From the IMG/VR virus record IMGVR_UViG_3300034356_002642, positions 1 to 64,000 of that record: DNA of 64,000 nucleotides. One strand, given 5' to 3'. A program made the position numbers and the translations under genes. This document shows positions 38,188-47,842 of this stretch, piece after piece. The DNA comes from a virus. The notes beneath the pieces are model-generated. The model saw only the letters and a list, made by a program, of their open reading frames with translations, was not told the DNA's origin and ran no database searches. Numbering within the stretch: position 1 is the first letter of the stretch; every line of letters begins with the position of its first letter.

Positions 38188-38594
38188 AACTTACCATCCT
38201 TTTTCATCTGTTCCCTAATTTTGGTTGCAGAAATATTCTTAATCTCATCCGGTGGGAAATGTTCAATTACATCATATCCAACACCTCGACCAATATTAAT
38301 ACTATCAATGTCCGGAATGACTTGAATTACCAATCGACCTTCTTCAATTAATTCTTTTAATTCATTGTTTAAATTATTCACAACCCATTCAGTCGAAAAT
38401 GGGTTTTTATCGTCAATCTCAACATCTCTTACACAAAGTAATACATTTTTGTCTAAATTAAGTTGTTGGTCAATCAAGGCTCTGTGTCCATGGTGCCATG
38501 GTTGCCATCTTCCAACAAACATTGAATATTTTTTATTTGTTGATGATGAAGCAAACGCAGCTTGTACGTGTTTTTTTCTTTCCCAATTTTCCAT
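38184..38594 (-). CDS. cytidylyltransferase-fold nucleotidyltransferase
   Basis: 136 residues. SMFVGRWQPWHHGHRALI carries the (H/T)xGH motif (HHGH) and ISATKIREQM the ISSTxxR motif of the nucleotidylyltransferase superfamily (NMN adenylyltransferase, cytidylyltransferases). It adds a nucleotide to a phosphate substrate; an NMNAT-like role in NAD synthesis is possible. Next to the APS-kinase-like gene in one operon. Confidence 0.75.
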   Translation of the reverse strand: MENWERKKHVQAAFASSSTNKKYSMFVGRWQPWHHGHRALIDQQLNLDKNVLLCVRDVEIDDKNPFSTEWVVNNLNNELKELIEEGRLVIQVIPDIDSINIGRGVGYDVIEHFPPDEIKNISATKIREQMKKDGKL

Positions 38595-39040
38595 TACTTA
38601 CTAATATGTTCGTCAATTTTATCTATTAATTCACCAATTGAATCGAATTCAGAAATACCTGTGGTGTCAATGTCTATATAATTTTCAGTTGGTTTTTCAT
38701 AATTCTCAACATGAAAATTTTCTCTACCTCGGATATCCGTTGTATGAATATAAATTTCAACTACTTCACTTTTTTCTTTTAATTCATCCCTCAAATCTTT
38801 ATAAGGTGAAACTAATGATATTATGACATTAAACCCCTTAACATTTAAAAACGTTGCAATGTCTTGAGCTCTTTGAATATTTTTTCTTCTACCTTCTTCA
38901 GAGTAATCTTTATTTTGAAAGATGTCTCTGATATCATCCCCATCTATTTGAATAATGTTTTGCGAGGATAAATGGTCTTTTAATAATTTGGACAATGTGG
39001 TCTTACCAGCGTGAGGTTGTCCGACTAAATAATATATCAT
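38594..39040 (-). CDS. adenylylsulfate-kinase-like P-loop kinase
   Basis: 148 residues. VGQPHAGKTTLSK is the Walker A loop; IQIDGDDIRDIF and YSEEGRRKNIQRAQDIA match the D-G-D-x-(I/L)-R and (F/Y)S...R..N..R motifs of APS kinases. Shorter than bacterial CysC and close to phage homologues. It may phosphorylate APS or another nucleotide. Overlaps the next gene by one base. Confidence 0.75.
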   Translation of the reverse strand: MIYYLVGQPHAGKTTLSKLLKDHLSSQNIIQIDGDDIRDIFQNKDYSEEGRRKNIQRAQDIATFLNVKGFNVIISLVSPYKDLRDELKEKSEVVEIYIHTTDIRGRENFHVENYEKPTENYIDIDTTGISEFDSIGELIDKIDEHISK

Positions 39041-39255
39041 TTTTCTAAATTTTTTATCTTTCTATCCAAATAAAACATCGCTTTTTTCAAATCTTCAATT
39101 TCTTTATCAGGATTTTTTTTACCGGCCCTTGAGATATACTTTACAGTATTACCCAAATGAAAATCTAAAGACCAATTTTCTATCACCTTAATAGCCTCAT
39201 ATGGGTTATCTACGCCCCCATAATGGTCAGGGTTGTTCACCATTTCTTTAGTCAT
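39037..39255 (-). CDS. DUF3310 protein
   Basis: 72 residues. VNNPDHYGG, YEAIKVIENW, HLGNTVKYISRAGKK and EDLKKAMFYLDRKI match the phage family DUF3310, a small protein of unknown role often near nucleotide-metabolism genes. ATGA overlap with the APS-kinase-like gene. Confidence 0.88.
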   Translation of the reverse strand: MTKEMVNNPDHYGGVDNPYEAIKVIENWSLDFHLGNTVKYISRAGKKNPDKEIEDLKKAMFYLDRKIKNLEK

Positions 39256-39260
39256 AATAA

Positions 39261-39491
39261 TTACTGAATATTATTCTTACCTCTTTTGGTAATAGGTTTA
39301 TCCTCAGAACCTTCTTCAGTTTCTTTCTTAATAACAGGTTTAACTCTCCTTGTTAACGCTTTCCATTCACTCTTTGGACAATACGCCCAAACACCTGTAC
39401 TCACTCTTATGTCAGCATCTTTTTCTTCAGTTCTGATTACTTCTCCAATCTCTCTTGAGTTGGTTTTTTTAATTGTTTTAATGCACTTCAT
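39261..39491 (-). CDS. small basic unknown protein
   Basis: 76 residues, with IKKTNSREIGEVIRTEEKD and WAYCPKSEWKALTRRVKP. A short SH3-like or DNA-mimic fold is possible but no family recognised. Confidence 0.55.
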   Translation of the reverse strand: MKCIKTIKKTNSREIGEVIRTEEKDADIRVSTGVWAYCPKSEWKALTRRVKPVIKKETEEGSEDKPITKRGKNNIQ

Positions 39492-39687
39492 CTTTTTCCG
39501 TGTTTAAATTAATAATGTTTAGTATTTCCTGTTCGGGTTTCCCGGACAAGTATAAGTCATAAATGATTTCACTAAGGTCATCTTCAAATATCATCGTATC
39601 GGCCCGACCATAATAGAGTTTTAATCCATTACAGTTGAGAGCCTCTAAAGATGATTGTTTTGTTATATATCTTTTGTTAAATCCCAC
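39478..39687 (-). CDS. small unknown protein
   Basis: 69 residues (MGFNKRYITKQSSLEALNC...). Acidic C-terminus; overlaps the next gene by 14 bp. Function unknown. Confidence 0.55.
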   Translation of the reverse strand: MGFNKRYITKQSSLEALNCNGLKLYYGRADTMIFEDDLSEIIYDLYLSGKPEQEILNIINLNTEKDEVH

Positions 39688-39705
39688 AAGGGAATAATAA
39701 TCAAA

Positions 39706-40485
39706 TTATTTTTCAAAGTCAAAGTTATTTAACTTTTCTGAATTAACAATTTGATAAATATATGAAGTAAGTTTTCTCTTCATGATAGGAACTAAAGTTT
39801 GTTCCATTGGAAAATTTTGTGAAGATTGTATTTCAAATATTGGGAGGTCTTTAAAATAATCCGTTTGATTCCAAGTTGAAAAGGCTTCGATTATTTCAGG
39901 GACTAGTAAATCTTCTGAAGAACCACTATAAATCGAAGTAACATATGTTTTATGGCTATGTCTGTCTTCTTTAGATTTTTTAATTTCATATTCCCATACG
40001 AATATTTTTGTATCTAATTTATTATGATAAAAAACATAACCATGTCCAGTTGCAATTGATTTTCTATTCTTCTTGATATACAAGTCAATATTGTCGTAAG
40101 CCAAATTCCATATTGATTTTGCAATATTAAATGCATCAAATAATCTTGAATTCGAGAACTTTAAAGTTTTTACTAGTTCCTCTTCTTCTTCTTTCGTTAA
40201 ATCCCTTGGTTTTTTCGGTGTAAGTTCCTTAACTAAAATTTCATCATCACAAGATTCAAATTTCTTATTTGTTAATAATAATGTATTTTCTTTAACTAAT
40301 GATTGTAAATTTGCTAAGTGCAATGAAATTTCAACAAAGTCAGGATAAATCTCCAACTTGTCAAATCCTTTTTCACATTTTTGAATATAATCTAACAAAG
40401 TATATTTGTTATATTCAAAATCTAATGGTTCCTTCAACATCCACTCAGGATTTAATTTGAAGGACAATTTCTTTTTTCTACCCAT
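39706..40485 (-). CDS. unknown protein
   Basis: 259 residues, starting MGRKKKLSFKLNPEWM, a basic start followed by PLDFEYNKYTLLDYIQKCEKGFDKLEIYPDF (key segment about 20-50). Long helical middle with EEEEELV. I recall related proteins among large T4-like phages, role unknown. Confidence 0.65.
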   Translation of the reverse strand: MGRKKKLSFKLNPEWMLKEPLDFEYNKYTLLDYIQKCEKGFDKLEIYPDFVEISLHLANLQSLVKENTLLLTNKKFESCDDEILVKELTPKKPRDLTKEEEEELVKTLKFSNSRLFDAFNIAKSIWNLAYDNIDLYIKKNRKSIATGHGYVFYHNKLDTKIFVWEYEIKKSKEDRHSHKTYVTSIYSGSSEDLLVPEIIEAFSTWNQTDYFKDLPIFEIQSSQNFPMEQTLVPIMKRKLTSYIYQIVNSEKLNNFDFEK

Positions 40486-40511
40486 AAGACTAATATATAA
40501 ACTAAAAAAAA

Positions 40512-42272
40512 TTAATCAATCCTCATTACATAAAACCATTGGTCTCCAACTTTAATTTCGTCGACATTTCCATCATAATGATTGAGTGTGGTCCCATATC
40601 CATCTTCATTTACAACACCTTCAATAAAATCATCTTTATCAATATAGTTATCCCATTCCAATCCATATTCATTTAAAAATTCTTCAGGGTCATCTCTAAC
40701 CTCTCTAACTCTGTCATGAACCATATTTTCAATTAAGTCATCGGGGAAATCACCTTCAGGATTTTCCTCAATTTCCGTAATTTCTTCTTCATAGGTTTCA
40801 ATAGATTCTTTTAACTCATCAATTTTTTCTTGAATCTCGTCATCATTATCTCCATCCATTTGGTCTTCCATCATGGATATTTGATTTTCCGCTCTCTCAA
40901 TAAAAAGTCTAGCAACTTTAATATCCTCTTCTTGTCTATCCGATAATTCTCGTTGGTCATCATCAAAATAACTTTCCGGAGAATCATTAATATCATAATT
41001 AAACAGTTCTTCAGCATAATCAACAATAGCTTCTGTGTCTAAATAATTCATTGCGAATGATTTATTAAATCCTTCATACCCTATATCATCAATTAAATTT
41101 TCAACACTTTCATAAGCACTTCTACTCATATCATCTTCATCCCCAACCGCATATCTTCTGTCGTCTAACCCAGCATCAATAACCTCAAATTCGCTACAAT
41201 GCCAAAAATTACCTGTTGGTATAATATTATAAACATCAATCTTGTTTCTTAATTCTTCTAACTCATCCTCTAATTCAAATTTTTGGTCAAGTAACTCCGG
41301 TCTTGGGTCTTCGCTATTATCATATTCTTGGTCTAATCGTTCAATCTCATTCTCCAATCTTGTAATTTCAACCCTATCTTCATTGGTTATTGCCTCAACA
41401 TCACTATTGTTTACCAACCAATCTAATAAAGCATGAGCTTTTAATCCTTCCTCATCCATATTTTCATATGTTCCACCCCATTCACCTTCTTCTCTCCTAT
41501 CTTGGGCCTGTTCTCTCTTTTCTCGTGTTTCTCTCTCAATTCTTAATCTTTCAAGTCGTTCTTTTTCTTTTTTAGCCGCGGCTTTATCAGCATATAGTTT
41601 AACTTGTTCTGGGTATACCTCCCCCAAGAATTGGTCTACAGATGACATAATTTCATTATATTTTTTTTCTCCAAAAATACTTTCGACATTTATAACTCTA
41701 TCATCCTTCGCATCCCAAAACGATATGTCACCATCGAATTTCTTTAATAACGCAACTTTATAATTTGGGTCGTTACTCGCCTTTGTTCGGTCTATAATAT
41801 AAAATAATTTACCATCCTCATTATATCTTTTAAAATGAGAGTCTGTTTCAGCAGCAGTACACCATTTTGTCCCTTTACCATAATAACAAGATGATTCATA
41901 GTTTAGCGGATTAACAACAAAGTAAACTCCATCATCGTAAACTACATTACCACCTTTAACTTGTTTTACTTCTCTTCTAATACGACTATCATAACTTGTA
42001 ATGGAATCATATAACTCATCAAAACTTTTGTATTGGTTAATATCCGTTTGAGGTAGATTTGTTGAGATATTTTGAAATCTGTTTACGGTAGGAACCAATT
42101 TTGAAAATGTTTCATCAAAATTTATTTCGTCAATAACCTTTCCAACCCAATCTAGGTATTTTGGGGCGACATCTTTTGTAATTTTTTCTAAGTTTTGTGG
42201 TGAAAATTTCTTCGAATACTTCTTTTTGAAGTCATCTTCTCTACTTTCTATAATTAATTCTGAAAATTGCAT
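40512..42272 (-). CDS. large KWCT-motif protein with (I/L)xE leader
   Basis: 586 residues. Leader MQFSELIIESREDDFKKK, then a helical region (12-110), the KWCT domain at about 105-230 (VYFVVNPLNYESSCYYG, TKWCTAAETD, LFYIIDR), a Lys/Glu coiled coil (250-290), and a long acidic C-terminal half. The KWCT domain is shared with the genes at 22930 and 48204. The leader suggests head packaging. Role unknown. Confidence 0.65.
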   Translation of the reverse strand: MQFSELIIESREDDFKKKYSKKFSPQNLEKITKDVAPKYLDWVGKVIDEINFDETFSKLVPTVNRFQNISTNLPQTDINQYKSFDELYDSITSYDSRIRREVKQVKGGNVVYDDGVYFVVNPLNYESSCYYGKGTKWCTAAETDSHFKRYNEDGKLFYIIDRTKASNDPNYKVALLKKFDGDISFWDAKDDRVINVESIFGEKKYNEIMSSVDQFLGEVYPEQVKLYADKAAAKKEKERLERLRIERETREKREQAQDRREEGEWGGTYENMDEEGLKAHALLDWLVNNSDVEAITNEDRVEITRLENEIERLDQEYDNSEDPRPELLDQKFELEDELEELRNKIDVYNIIPTGNFWHCSEFEVIDAGLDDRRYAVGDEDDMSRSAYESVENLIDDIGYEGFNKSFAMNYLDTEAIVDYAEELFNYDINDSPESYFDDDQRELSDRQEEDIKVARLFIERAENQISMMEDQMDGDNDDEIQEKIDELKESIETYEEEITEIEENPEGDFPDDLIENMVHDRVREVRDDPEEFLNEYGLEWDNYIDKDDFIEGVVNEDGYGTTLNHYDGNVDEIKVGDQWFYVMRID

Positions 42273-42359
42273 AAATCTTTTATTTAATAAATATCGTTTT
42301 TATATTATAATTAAACCATAATCACTATTTATAGTAATAAACAATTAAAAATTATCAAG

Positions 42360-42521
42360 ATGGGTTGTGGATGCAAGGGTAAACAAAATCAAACACCAGA
42401 ACAACAAGTCGTTCAAATTCAACAAGCACAAGCTGTTAAACAACAACAAACAGAGAGTGTAAAAGCTGCAATTAAGAAGACGGTTGAGAAGTATTACAAT
42501 GTGAATAAAACCTCAAATTAA
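42360..42521 (+). CDS. small Cys-start, Gln-rich protein
   Basis: 53 residues: MGCGCKGKQNQ, then a Gln-rich run (VQIQQAQAVKQQQ) and a basic end. CGCK at the start may bind metal. I recall similar MGCGC proteins in marine phages. Followed by a terminator. Confidence 0.6.
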   Translation: MGCGCKGKQNQTPEQQVVQIQQAQAVKQQQTESVKAAIKKTVEKYYNVNKTSN

Positions 42522-42541
42522 TCTTCAAGGAGTTAAAAAAT

Positions 42542-42573
42542 AAAAAAGGAACATTAAATTTGTTCCTTTTTTT
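42542..42573 (+). terminator. terminator hairpin
   Basis: AAAAAAGGAACA and TGTTCCTTTTTT form a stem around the AT-rich loop, with a T-run. Confidence 0.75.
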
Positions 42574-42585
42574 ATATTTATAGAT

Positions 42586-43569
42586 ATGGATATAGATGAA
42601 ATAATAGAATTATACAATGATGGTGATTTAGATATTGAGAAATATTTTAATGACTCCGAAACATTTTTTAAAATAATGGATAAAAGAGGTCGCTTAGACG
42701 AACTTAATTTGGAAAACAATTATATGAAAAATGATTACCTTCTTTATTTATCAGAAACTAACACTGAGAAATTTAGAGAAGAGGTTGCAAGACAAATTAG
42801 TGATGTTAGATTTGAAGAAGGTAAACCACCTGTTTTAATCTTGAGAGATTCAACTGACTTAAAAAAACTTTTTTGTGACGGTGGTAGAAATGATATTAGT
42901 CAAGACACAATTGGTGAAATTCTTTCAGGTGAATCTGATTTTGATAGATATTGGGACACGACCGATGATGTTTATAGAGATGTTATTGAAGAACTCAATG
43001 AAGAAAATTTAAAACATTTATACAATTATATTGTTACAAATTTGGACGGTATTGAAATAGATGTTCAAACTGATTTACTTCAGGATATTTCATCTCAACA
43101 AAATACCGATTATGCGACCATTAATATGGAAAATGTTGCATCAGTTGTTAATGACTCAGAGACAATGGGTTATTTATTAGACCACGATTTACCCGATTTA
43201 GATAGCGAATTAACTTCAATCCATTCAAATGCATATAACAGTGCTTATGAATCCGATGTGTATAAAGGAGTATGGGATAAACTTGATAATTTATTTGATG
43301 TTGAAAACCGTAAATACGAATATCAACAACATCCATATAAAAAAGACACTCAGATTGAAGTACTTGAGATGCCTATTAGGGATTTTTACACTCCAATCGA
43401 AGATTATTTATATAATAGTAAAGGAAGTAGTCAAACTTTAGAATATTTTGGAGACTTTATTAATATTCTTGATGATAATGGTGATTGTTTATCTTATTGG
43501 GCTCCTGACTATCCAAGTTGGACTGAGATAAAAAAGAACATCAACGAAATATTTGGTGATTACATATAA
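42586..43569 (+). CDS. large acidic unknown protein
   Basis: 327 residues, strongly acidic (MDIDEIIELYNDGDLDIEKY...). No motif. The pattern of Asp/Glu-rich helices resembles the C-terminal half of the 40512 protein, which is encoded divergently next door, so the two may share a domain. Ends at a terminator. Confidence 0.65.
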   Translation: MDIDEIIELYNDGDLDIEKYFNDSETFFKIMDKRGRLDELNLENNYMKNDYLLYLSETNTEKFREEVARQISDVRFEEGKPPVLILRDSTDLKKLFCDGGRNDISQDTIGEILSGESDFDRYWDTTDDVYRDVIEELNEENLKHLYNYIVTNLDGIEIDVQTDLLQDISSQQNTDYATINMENVASVVNDSETMGYLLDHDLPDLDSELTSIHSNAYNSAYESDVYKGVWDKLDNLFDVENRKYEYQQHPYKKDTQIEVLEMPIRDFYTPIEDYLYNSKGSSQTLEYFGDFINILDDNGDCLSYWAPDYPSWTEIKKNINEIFGDYI

Positions 43570-43600
43570 AAAAAAGGGATTCAAAACGAATCCCTTTTCT
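43570..43600 (+). terminator. terminator hairpin
   Basis: AAAGGGATTC and GAATCCCTTT form a 10-bp stem around AAAAC, with T-run after. Confidence 0.8.
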
Positions 43601-43663
43601 ATTTCTTTATTTTTTAGAATTGTTTATAATTCCCAAAACATTAAACATTTATCATAATTTAAC

Positions 43664-44425
43664 ATGGTTTTAAAAAATATAGGTAGTAGAATATTAATTA
43701 CCAATTTATTTGCCGATTTCATAATATCAAAAATACCACATAATGAAGAGACAATAATCAAAGTAGTTGATTGTAAAAATTTCTTCGTAATTAAAGGGAA
43801 AACAAGTTATAACCAAGTATTGGATTTACCAATAATATTAGAGGAATTCCTCAAAAAATATGAAGACCTTATCGGTAAAGTCAAACTTTCACATACTGTA
43901 GACTTAATTGAATATGAAGTCAAAATGTCCAAACCCATTGATTTTGAATTTGTTTATCACGACACTTCTAATTGTTCTTATAGTCATTTTCAAATAGAAT
44001 CATATCAAAATAAAAAGTCATCATACGACTATAATCATATCATTACAGAAATAACTGATGATGAGATGGTTTCCGTTTCTGAGTTTCCTCATGGTTATTC
44101 ATTAGGACAAGGCAGGTTACATTATTATTATGGTAAACATATCTTTTATAGTATTCCACCAAACTATCCCGTAAACACCCTTATTTTCAATATGTCTAAA
44201 AATAAAACTGAAGATGGTGAACCAATATTTTCAGTAAAGAAAACCGATACATACATACCTTCATTAGATAAAACTCTAACCTCATCAATACTTGATGTGT
44301 TTGATTTTGATATGGCTTGGTTAGAAAAAGAAATAAAAAAAGTGGATTGGAGCTTTGAACTACTCAATCCACTTGATGATTATGATTTTATTAAAAAAAT
44401 TAATAAAAATTTAGTAATACTTTAA
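43664..44425 (+). CDS. unknown protein
   Basis: 253 residues (MVLKNIGSRILITNLFADF...). Mixed alpha/beta; WLEKEIKKVDWSFELLNPLDDYDF near the end. Converges with the glutaredoxin gene, overlapping by 4 bp. No family recognised. Confidence 0.65.
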   Translation: MVLKNIGSRILITNLFADFIISKIPHNEETIIKVVDCKNFFVIKGKTSYNQVLDLPIILEEFLKKYEDLIGKVKLSHTVDLIEYEVKMSKPIDFEFVYHDTSNCSYSHFQIESYQNKKSSYDYNHIITEITDDEMVSVSEFPHGYSLGQGRLHYYYGKHIFYSIPPNYPVNTLIFNMSKNKTEDGEPIFSVKKTDTYIPSLDKTLTSSILDVFDFDMAWLEKEIKKVDWSFELLNPLDDYDFIKKINKNLVIL

Positions 44426-44721
44426 ATTATACCAATTTTCTTTCTATGTTGATTAATAATATCAACCGCTTCAGTTAATTCGTTATAGTTTCTCTCCGGA
44501 GTATACAAGAACGATTCGTAGTTGGTATCATCCCCCTCAATAATCAGTAAGGCTGGAATCATATCATTTTCTGTTATTTGAGTGAAAGTATCATACTCAT
44601 CTTTGTATTTATCAATATCCCGGTCAAAAAATTCTATACCTTCCTTGGTTAGTATTTTTTTGAAATCTACACAGAAAGGACATCCCTTCATTGTGTAGAC
44701 TATAACATTTAAATCTTTCAT
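44422..44721 (-). CDS. glutaredoxin-like protein
   Basis: 99 residues. VIVYTMKGCPFCVDFKKIL has the CPFC redox motif, and DMIPALLII the cis-proline (IP) of the thioredoxin fold. It probably supplies electrons to ribonucleotide reductase or repairs thiols. Paired with thioredoxin, 2 bp apart. Confidence 0.85.
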   Translation of the reverse strand: MKDLNVIVYTMKGCPFCVDFKKILTKEGIEFFDRDIDKYKDEYDTFTQITENDMIPALLIIEGDDTNYESFLYTPERNYNELTEAVDIINQHRKKIGII

Positions 44722-44723
44722 GA

Positions 44724-45044
44724 TTAATTCAACAAATCTTCAACTAATTGTTTAATTTGAGATTCCATTTTCATTCCCGGTTGAGAATAGACTTCTTTCC
44801 CGTTTGAAAAAGATTTTAATGTTGGTACGGCTCTAACACCTAATTCTACTGCTAAATCTCGATTCTCTTCCACATCTAAGGTATATAACTGAACTTCCGA
44901 GTTACCTTCTCTTAGTTCCTCAGATACTTTATCAAAAGCCGGTTTCATAACTTTGCACGGTCCGCAAAATTTTGCCCAAAAGTCAATAATAAGTTTATCC
45001 CCATTTTTAATTTTTTGTTTTAATTCTTCTTGTGTAATTTCCAT
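44724..45044 (-). CDS. thioredoxin
   Basis: 106 residues, normal length. KLIIDFWAKFCGPCKVMKPAF carries CGPC after the usual FWA strand (the Trp of WCGPC is replaced by Phe), and VRAVPTLKSF holds the cis-proline. Cytoplasmic disulfide reductase, likely for phage or host ribonucleotide reductase. Confidence 0.9.
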   Translation of the reverse strand: MEITQEELKQKIKNGDKLIIDFWAKFCGPCKVMKPAFDKVSEELREGNSEVQLYTLDVEENRDLAVELGVRAVPTLKSFSNGKEVYSQPGMKMESQIKQLVEDLLN

Positions 45045-45048
45045 AGTT

Positions 45049-45717
45049 TTAATTTATATTAGACCAACTTCTACCATTTTTTAATTCATAGAAAAAATTT
45101 TCTCTGACTTGAGGGTAAAGTTCTTTTAATTGCTTAACTTTTAACCCTTCATTTATTTTTTGTTTAATCTCTTTAACTAATTCAACACCATACTTAGAGT
45201 TTTTTTGTTTAGTTTCTTTTCCTTTATTAACTCGTTTTTCTTTTTCATCATCAGAAATTGACACCCAACCTTTTTTAACTGATAATCGTCGTTTTTCTCG
45301 TTGTTCATCTGCTTTATCACCATATAGTTCCTCATATGTTTTACCTTTATGAGAATTACCATTTTTAACTGCCTCAGATATTTTAACCCTCATTTCCGGA
45401 GAGTGAACATACCCTAAACAACCTTCACCACCTATTGTAGCGTTTAACCCATTATTATATGAATTATATTGGTCTATATATTTTTTTTCTGTTTCGTAAA
45501 TAAAATTAAAATCACATTCTTCAATCAATTCTATGGTAAAATTTTCTTGACCATATTTTTTCATTGAGTTATATAACTTTGATTTATAATTTGAGGTAAA
45601 ACATCTTGATAAATGTTCCTTAAACCTTTTATCTAATGACGATATAGTACAACCTATATAAATTAAACCATTTTCTTTATTTGTTATTTTATATATTCTC
45701 CCTTTTTCTACGCTCAT
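45049..45717 (-). CDS. GIY-YIG homing endonuclease
   Basis: 222 residues. GRIYKITNKENGLIYIGCT is the GIY-YIG core (here IYKI...IYIG), with the catalytic Arg in LDKRFKEH and a Glu in YETEKKYID. The C-terminal part has NUMOD-like segments (SPEMRVKISEA, HKGKTYEELYG) and a helix-turn-helix-like end (VKQLKELYPQVRENFFYEL). Free-standing, next to the thioredoxin gene; a selfish element. Confidence 0.85.
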   Translation of the reverse strand: MSVEKGRIYKITNKENGLIYIGCTISSLDKRFKEHLSRCFTSNYKSKLYNSMKKYGQENFTIELIEECDFNFIYETEKKYIDQYNSYNNGLNATIGGEGCLGYVHSPEMRVKISEAVKNGNSHKGKTYEELYGDKADEQREKRRLSVKKGWVSISDDEKEKRVNKGKETKQKNSKYGVELVKEIKQKINEGLKVKQLKELYPQVRENFFYELKNGRSWSNIN

Positions 45718-45758
45718 TGGTGTCTTTTATTATAAATATCACCAAGTAACCCAAAAAA

Positions 45759-46082
45759 TCATTTCCATAAATTTGTTTGTTTTAAAATTTGTCCGACGAT
45801 TAATCTAAGTTCGTCTAATTGTTTCTGTTTATAATAGACTACACTTTGAATACTGTCATTCTCAGTTATTATTAAATATAAATAAAATTCTTGTTTTGTT
45901 TTATAAAGTTTCTCTTTGAAGGTGATTTTAAAATTTTGTCCAATATCTGAAATACTATGAACTAATTCAAATTTACCATCAATAAATTTTTCAAACTCAA
46001 TATTAGCACACGGTAAATTCATGACTGAAAAATTATTTCCTTCATCTACCTCAATTCTTTCAATGTAATTCGACTTCTTCAT
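45759..46082 (-). CDS. unknown protein
   Basis: 107 residues from MKKSNYIERIEVDEGNN; avoids overlap with the PcfJ-like gene. Beta-rich (FELVHSISDIGQNFKITF). No function recognised. Confidence 0.6.
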   Translation of the reverse strand: MKKSNYIERIEVDEGNNFSVMNLPCANIEFEKFIDGKFELVHSISDIGQNFKITFKEKLYKTKQEFYLYLIITENDSIQSVVYYKQKQLDELRLIVGQILKQTNLWK

Positions 46083-46087
46083 ATCAA

Positions 46088-47779
46088 TTAAATAAACCAT
46101 AAAAAACTATCATTATTAGATATTCTTGGATTTTCCCATTCTAATTGAGTTGACCCCCAACTAGTCAACACCCATTTAGAATCAGAACTAATCTTCATCC
46201 CCATACCATTTTCTTTAATAACCTTAACCAATTCAAAATTTTTATCTTTAATGAATGATAACATTATTTTATCTAAACTCAACATAACATCATCCCAATC
46301 AGTAGTTAAGGTTTGATTACGCTTACCTAAAGATTGAACTCGATTAATTGTAATTTTTTCATCAATTAATTTAACTTGGTATTCGATAGTCGCACGCTCA
46401 TCACCATTTCTTAATGAAACAATAATTGATTCGGGTCTTCCCACATATCCTTTAACACAATTTGATTGTGTTAAACTTTCTTCATTATATTCTTCAGATG
46501 TCGTTAATAATACTGGTACACAATCTCCAATCTTTTCAGTTAATAACTTATGGAGTATTTCCGGATAAATTCTAGTATAAGTACCATTTTTATAATGAGA
46601 TAGTTTATCCGTCCAATCAAGATGTTCATTATGGAAAGCATCTCTATCTGTTCCATCTGTCATCCATTTTACATCCAAACCATATCTTCGTAATTCCAAA
46701 TACATTCTAACATGGTCTGCCAAAGTATAAGTGTCCATATTTAAATTTACAAATACTTCTTTAAACGCCTTATAGTATTTATCCAACTCACTATTCATCA
46801 TTAGTTCTTTTAATGAGGTTCCCGATTGTTGGTTATTAACATGATTAGTTGTTTCTAGTAATGAAACTATTACTCCGGGGTCTTGATTTAATCTATCATC
46901 ACCAAACATATCTTTAGCGTAATTATATGTTTCAAGATTTAATCTTTTACATTCATGTAATGATTTTTTTAAAACTTTACCTTGTAATTTAAATTCATCC
47001 ATGAAGGCGTCAACTAGTTTACCCCCGTTCTTTTTTAATTTTTTTCTAATTGATGGTCCAATTAAATGATTCATATAAGACCCAAAATTATTAGGATATT
47101 TAATACCTCTCTTATCCAAATAAAATTTGAATAGTCTATCATCAATAGTCAAATCTTCATATCGGTTTTTATCTATTTCATCTATAAATCTATTGACAAG
47201 GTCAGTTGCAATACTGGTCGAGTTTTCAATTTTATATAAATTTAAATAGTTCCGTATTTTACTTTTCATCCAATCCAACGAAGATTCCATAAAATAATTT
47301 CGACGAATTTTTTTACTATAATTTCTCTTCTTTTGGAATCCTTTCAAGTATCCACTATACACATCACCAGTCTTTACATTAACGGTAATATATTCAACAT
47401 TTTTATTAACTTTAAAGTATTTGGTCCCTTTGGTTCTTACTTTACCTCCATAAAATAACTTCATCGCAATCTTATCCTCATCCCTTTCAATAACAACCAT
47501 AACATAATCCTTCCTAACAGTGCAAATTGGATTACCGTAATTTTCAACATAGACTTGTTCATCGTTATTAATTTTGTCTACAATATATAATGGTTTCTTG
47601 GCCGAATATCTTGAATCCGGTTTTTCTTCAGGTTTATTATTGCAACCAAATAAATCATCCTCATCCAACCAAATATCGGTAGGAATTGTTCGAGGTTCCT
47701 TATAATCAATAGGGTTTGAACTCTTATGAATAATAGTATGGTACTCTTCATGCTGAAATTTTATTATCTCTTGTTTCAT
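46088..47779 (-). CDS. PcfJ-like protein
   Basis: 563 residues. The C-terminal part has TQSNCVKGYVGRPESIIVSL followed by DERATIEYQV and RVQSLGKRNQ, the HxCV..Y...I.S.R....R.T.E motif set of PcfJ-like proteins found in conjugative elements and phages (the His position is Asn here). N-terminal part basic. Role unknown; the Cys may be functional. Its -7 box is 5 bp from the ATG. Confidence 0.7.
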   Translation of the reverse strand: MKQEIIKFQHEEYHTIIHKSSNPIDYKEPRTIPTDIWLDEDDLFGCNNKPEEKPDSRYSAKKPLYIVDKINNDEQVYVENYGNPICTVRKDYVMVVIERDEDKIAMKLFYGGKVRTKGTKYFKVNKNVEYITVNVKTGDVYSGYLKGFQKKRNYSKKIRRNYFMESSLDWMKSKIRNYLNLYKIENSTSIATDLVNRFIDEIDKNRYEDLTIDDRLFKFYLDKRGIKYPNNFGSYMNHLIGPSIRKKLKKNGGKLVDAFMDEFKLQGKVLKKSLHECKRLNLETYNYAKDMFGDDRLNQDPGVIVSLLETTNHVNNQQSGTSLKELMMNSELDKYYKAFKEVFVNLNMDTYTLADHVRMYLELRRYGLDVKWMTDGTDRDAFHNEHLDWTDKLSHYKNGTYTRIYPEILHKLLTEKIGDCVPVLLTTSEEYNEESLTQSNCVKGYVGRPESIIVSLRNGDERATIEYQVKLIDEKITINRVQSLGKRNQTLTTDWDDVMLSLDKIMLSFIKDKNFELVKVIKENGMGMKISSDSKWVLTSWGSTQLEWENPRISNNDSFLWFI

Positions 47780-47784
47780 AAGAG

Positions 47785-47792
47785 CAAAGATA
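47785..47792 (-). promoter_or_regulatory. -7 promoter box of PcfJ-like gene
   Basis: TATCTTTG on the minus strand, 5 bp before the ATG at 47779; probably a leaderless transcript. Confidence 0.6.
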
Positions 47793-47805
47793 GTAAAAAA
47801 TAAAA

Positions 47806-47838
47806 AAGGAGAACAAATTTGTTCTCCTTTTTTTTTAT
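47806..47838 (-). terminator. terminator hairpin
   Basis: AAGGAGAACAAA and TTTGTTCTCCTT form a 12-bp inverted repeat with A- and T-runs, between genes at 47779 and 47843. Confidence 0.8.
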
Positions 47839-47842
47839 TATT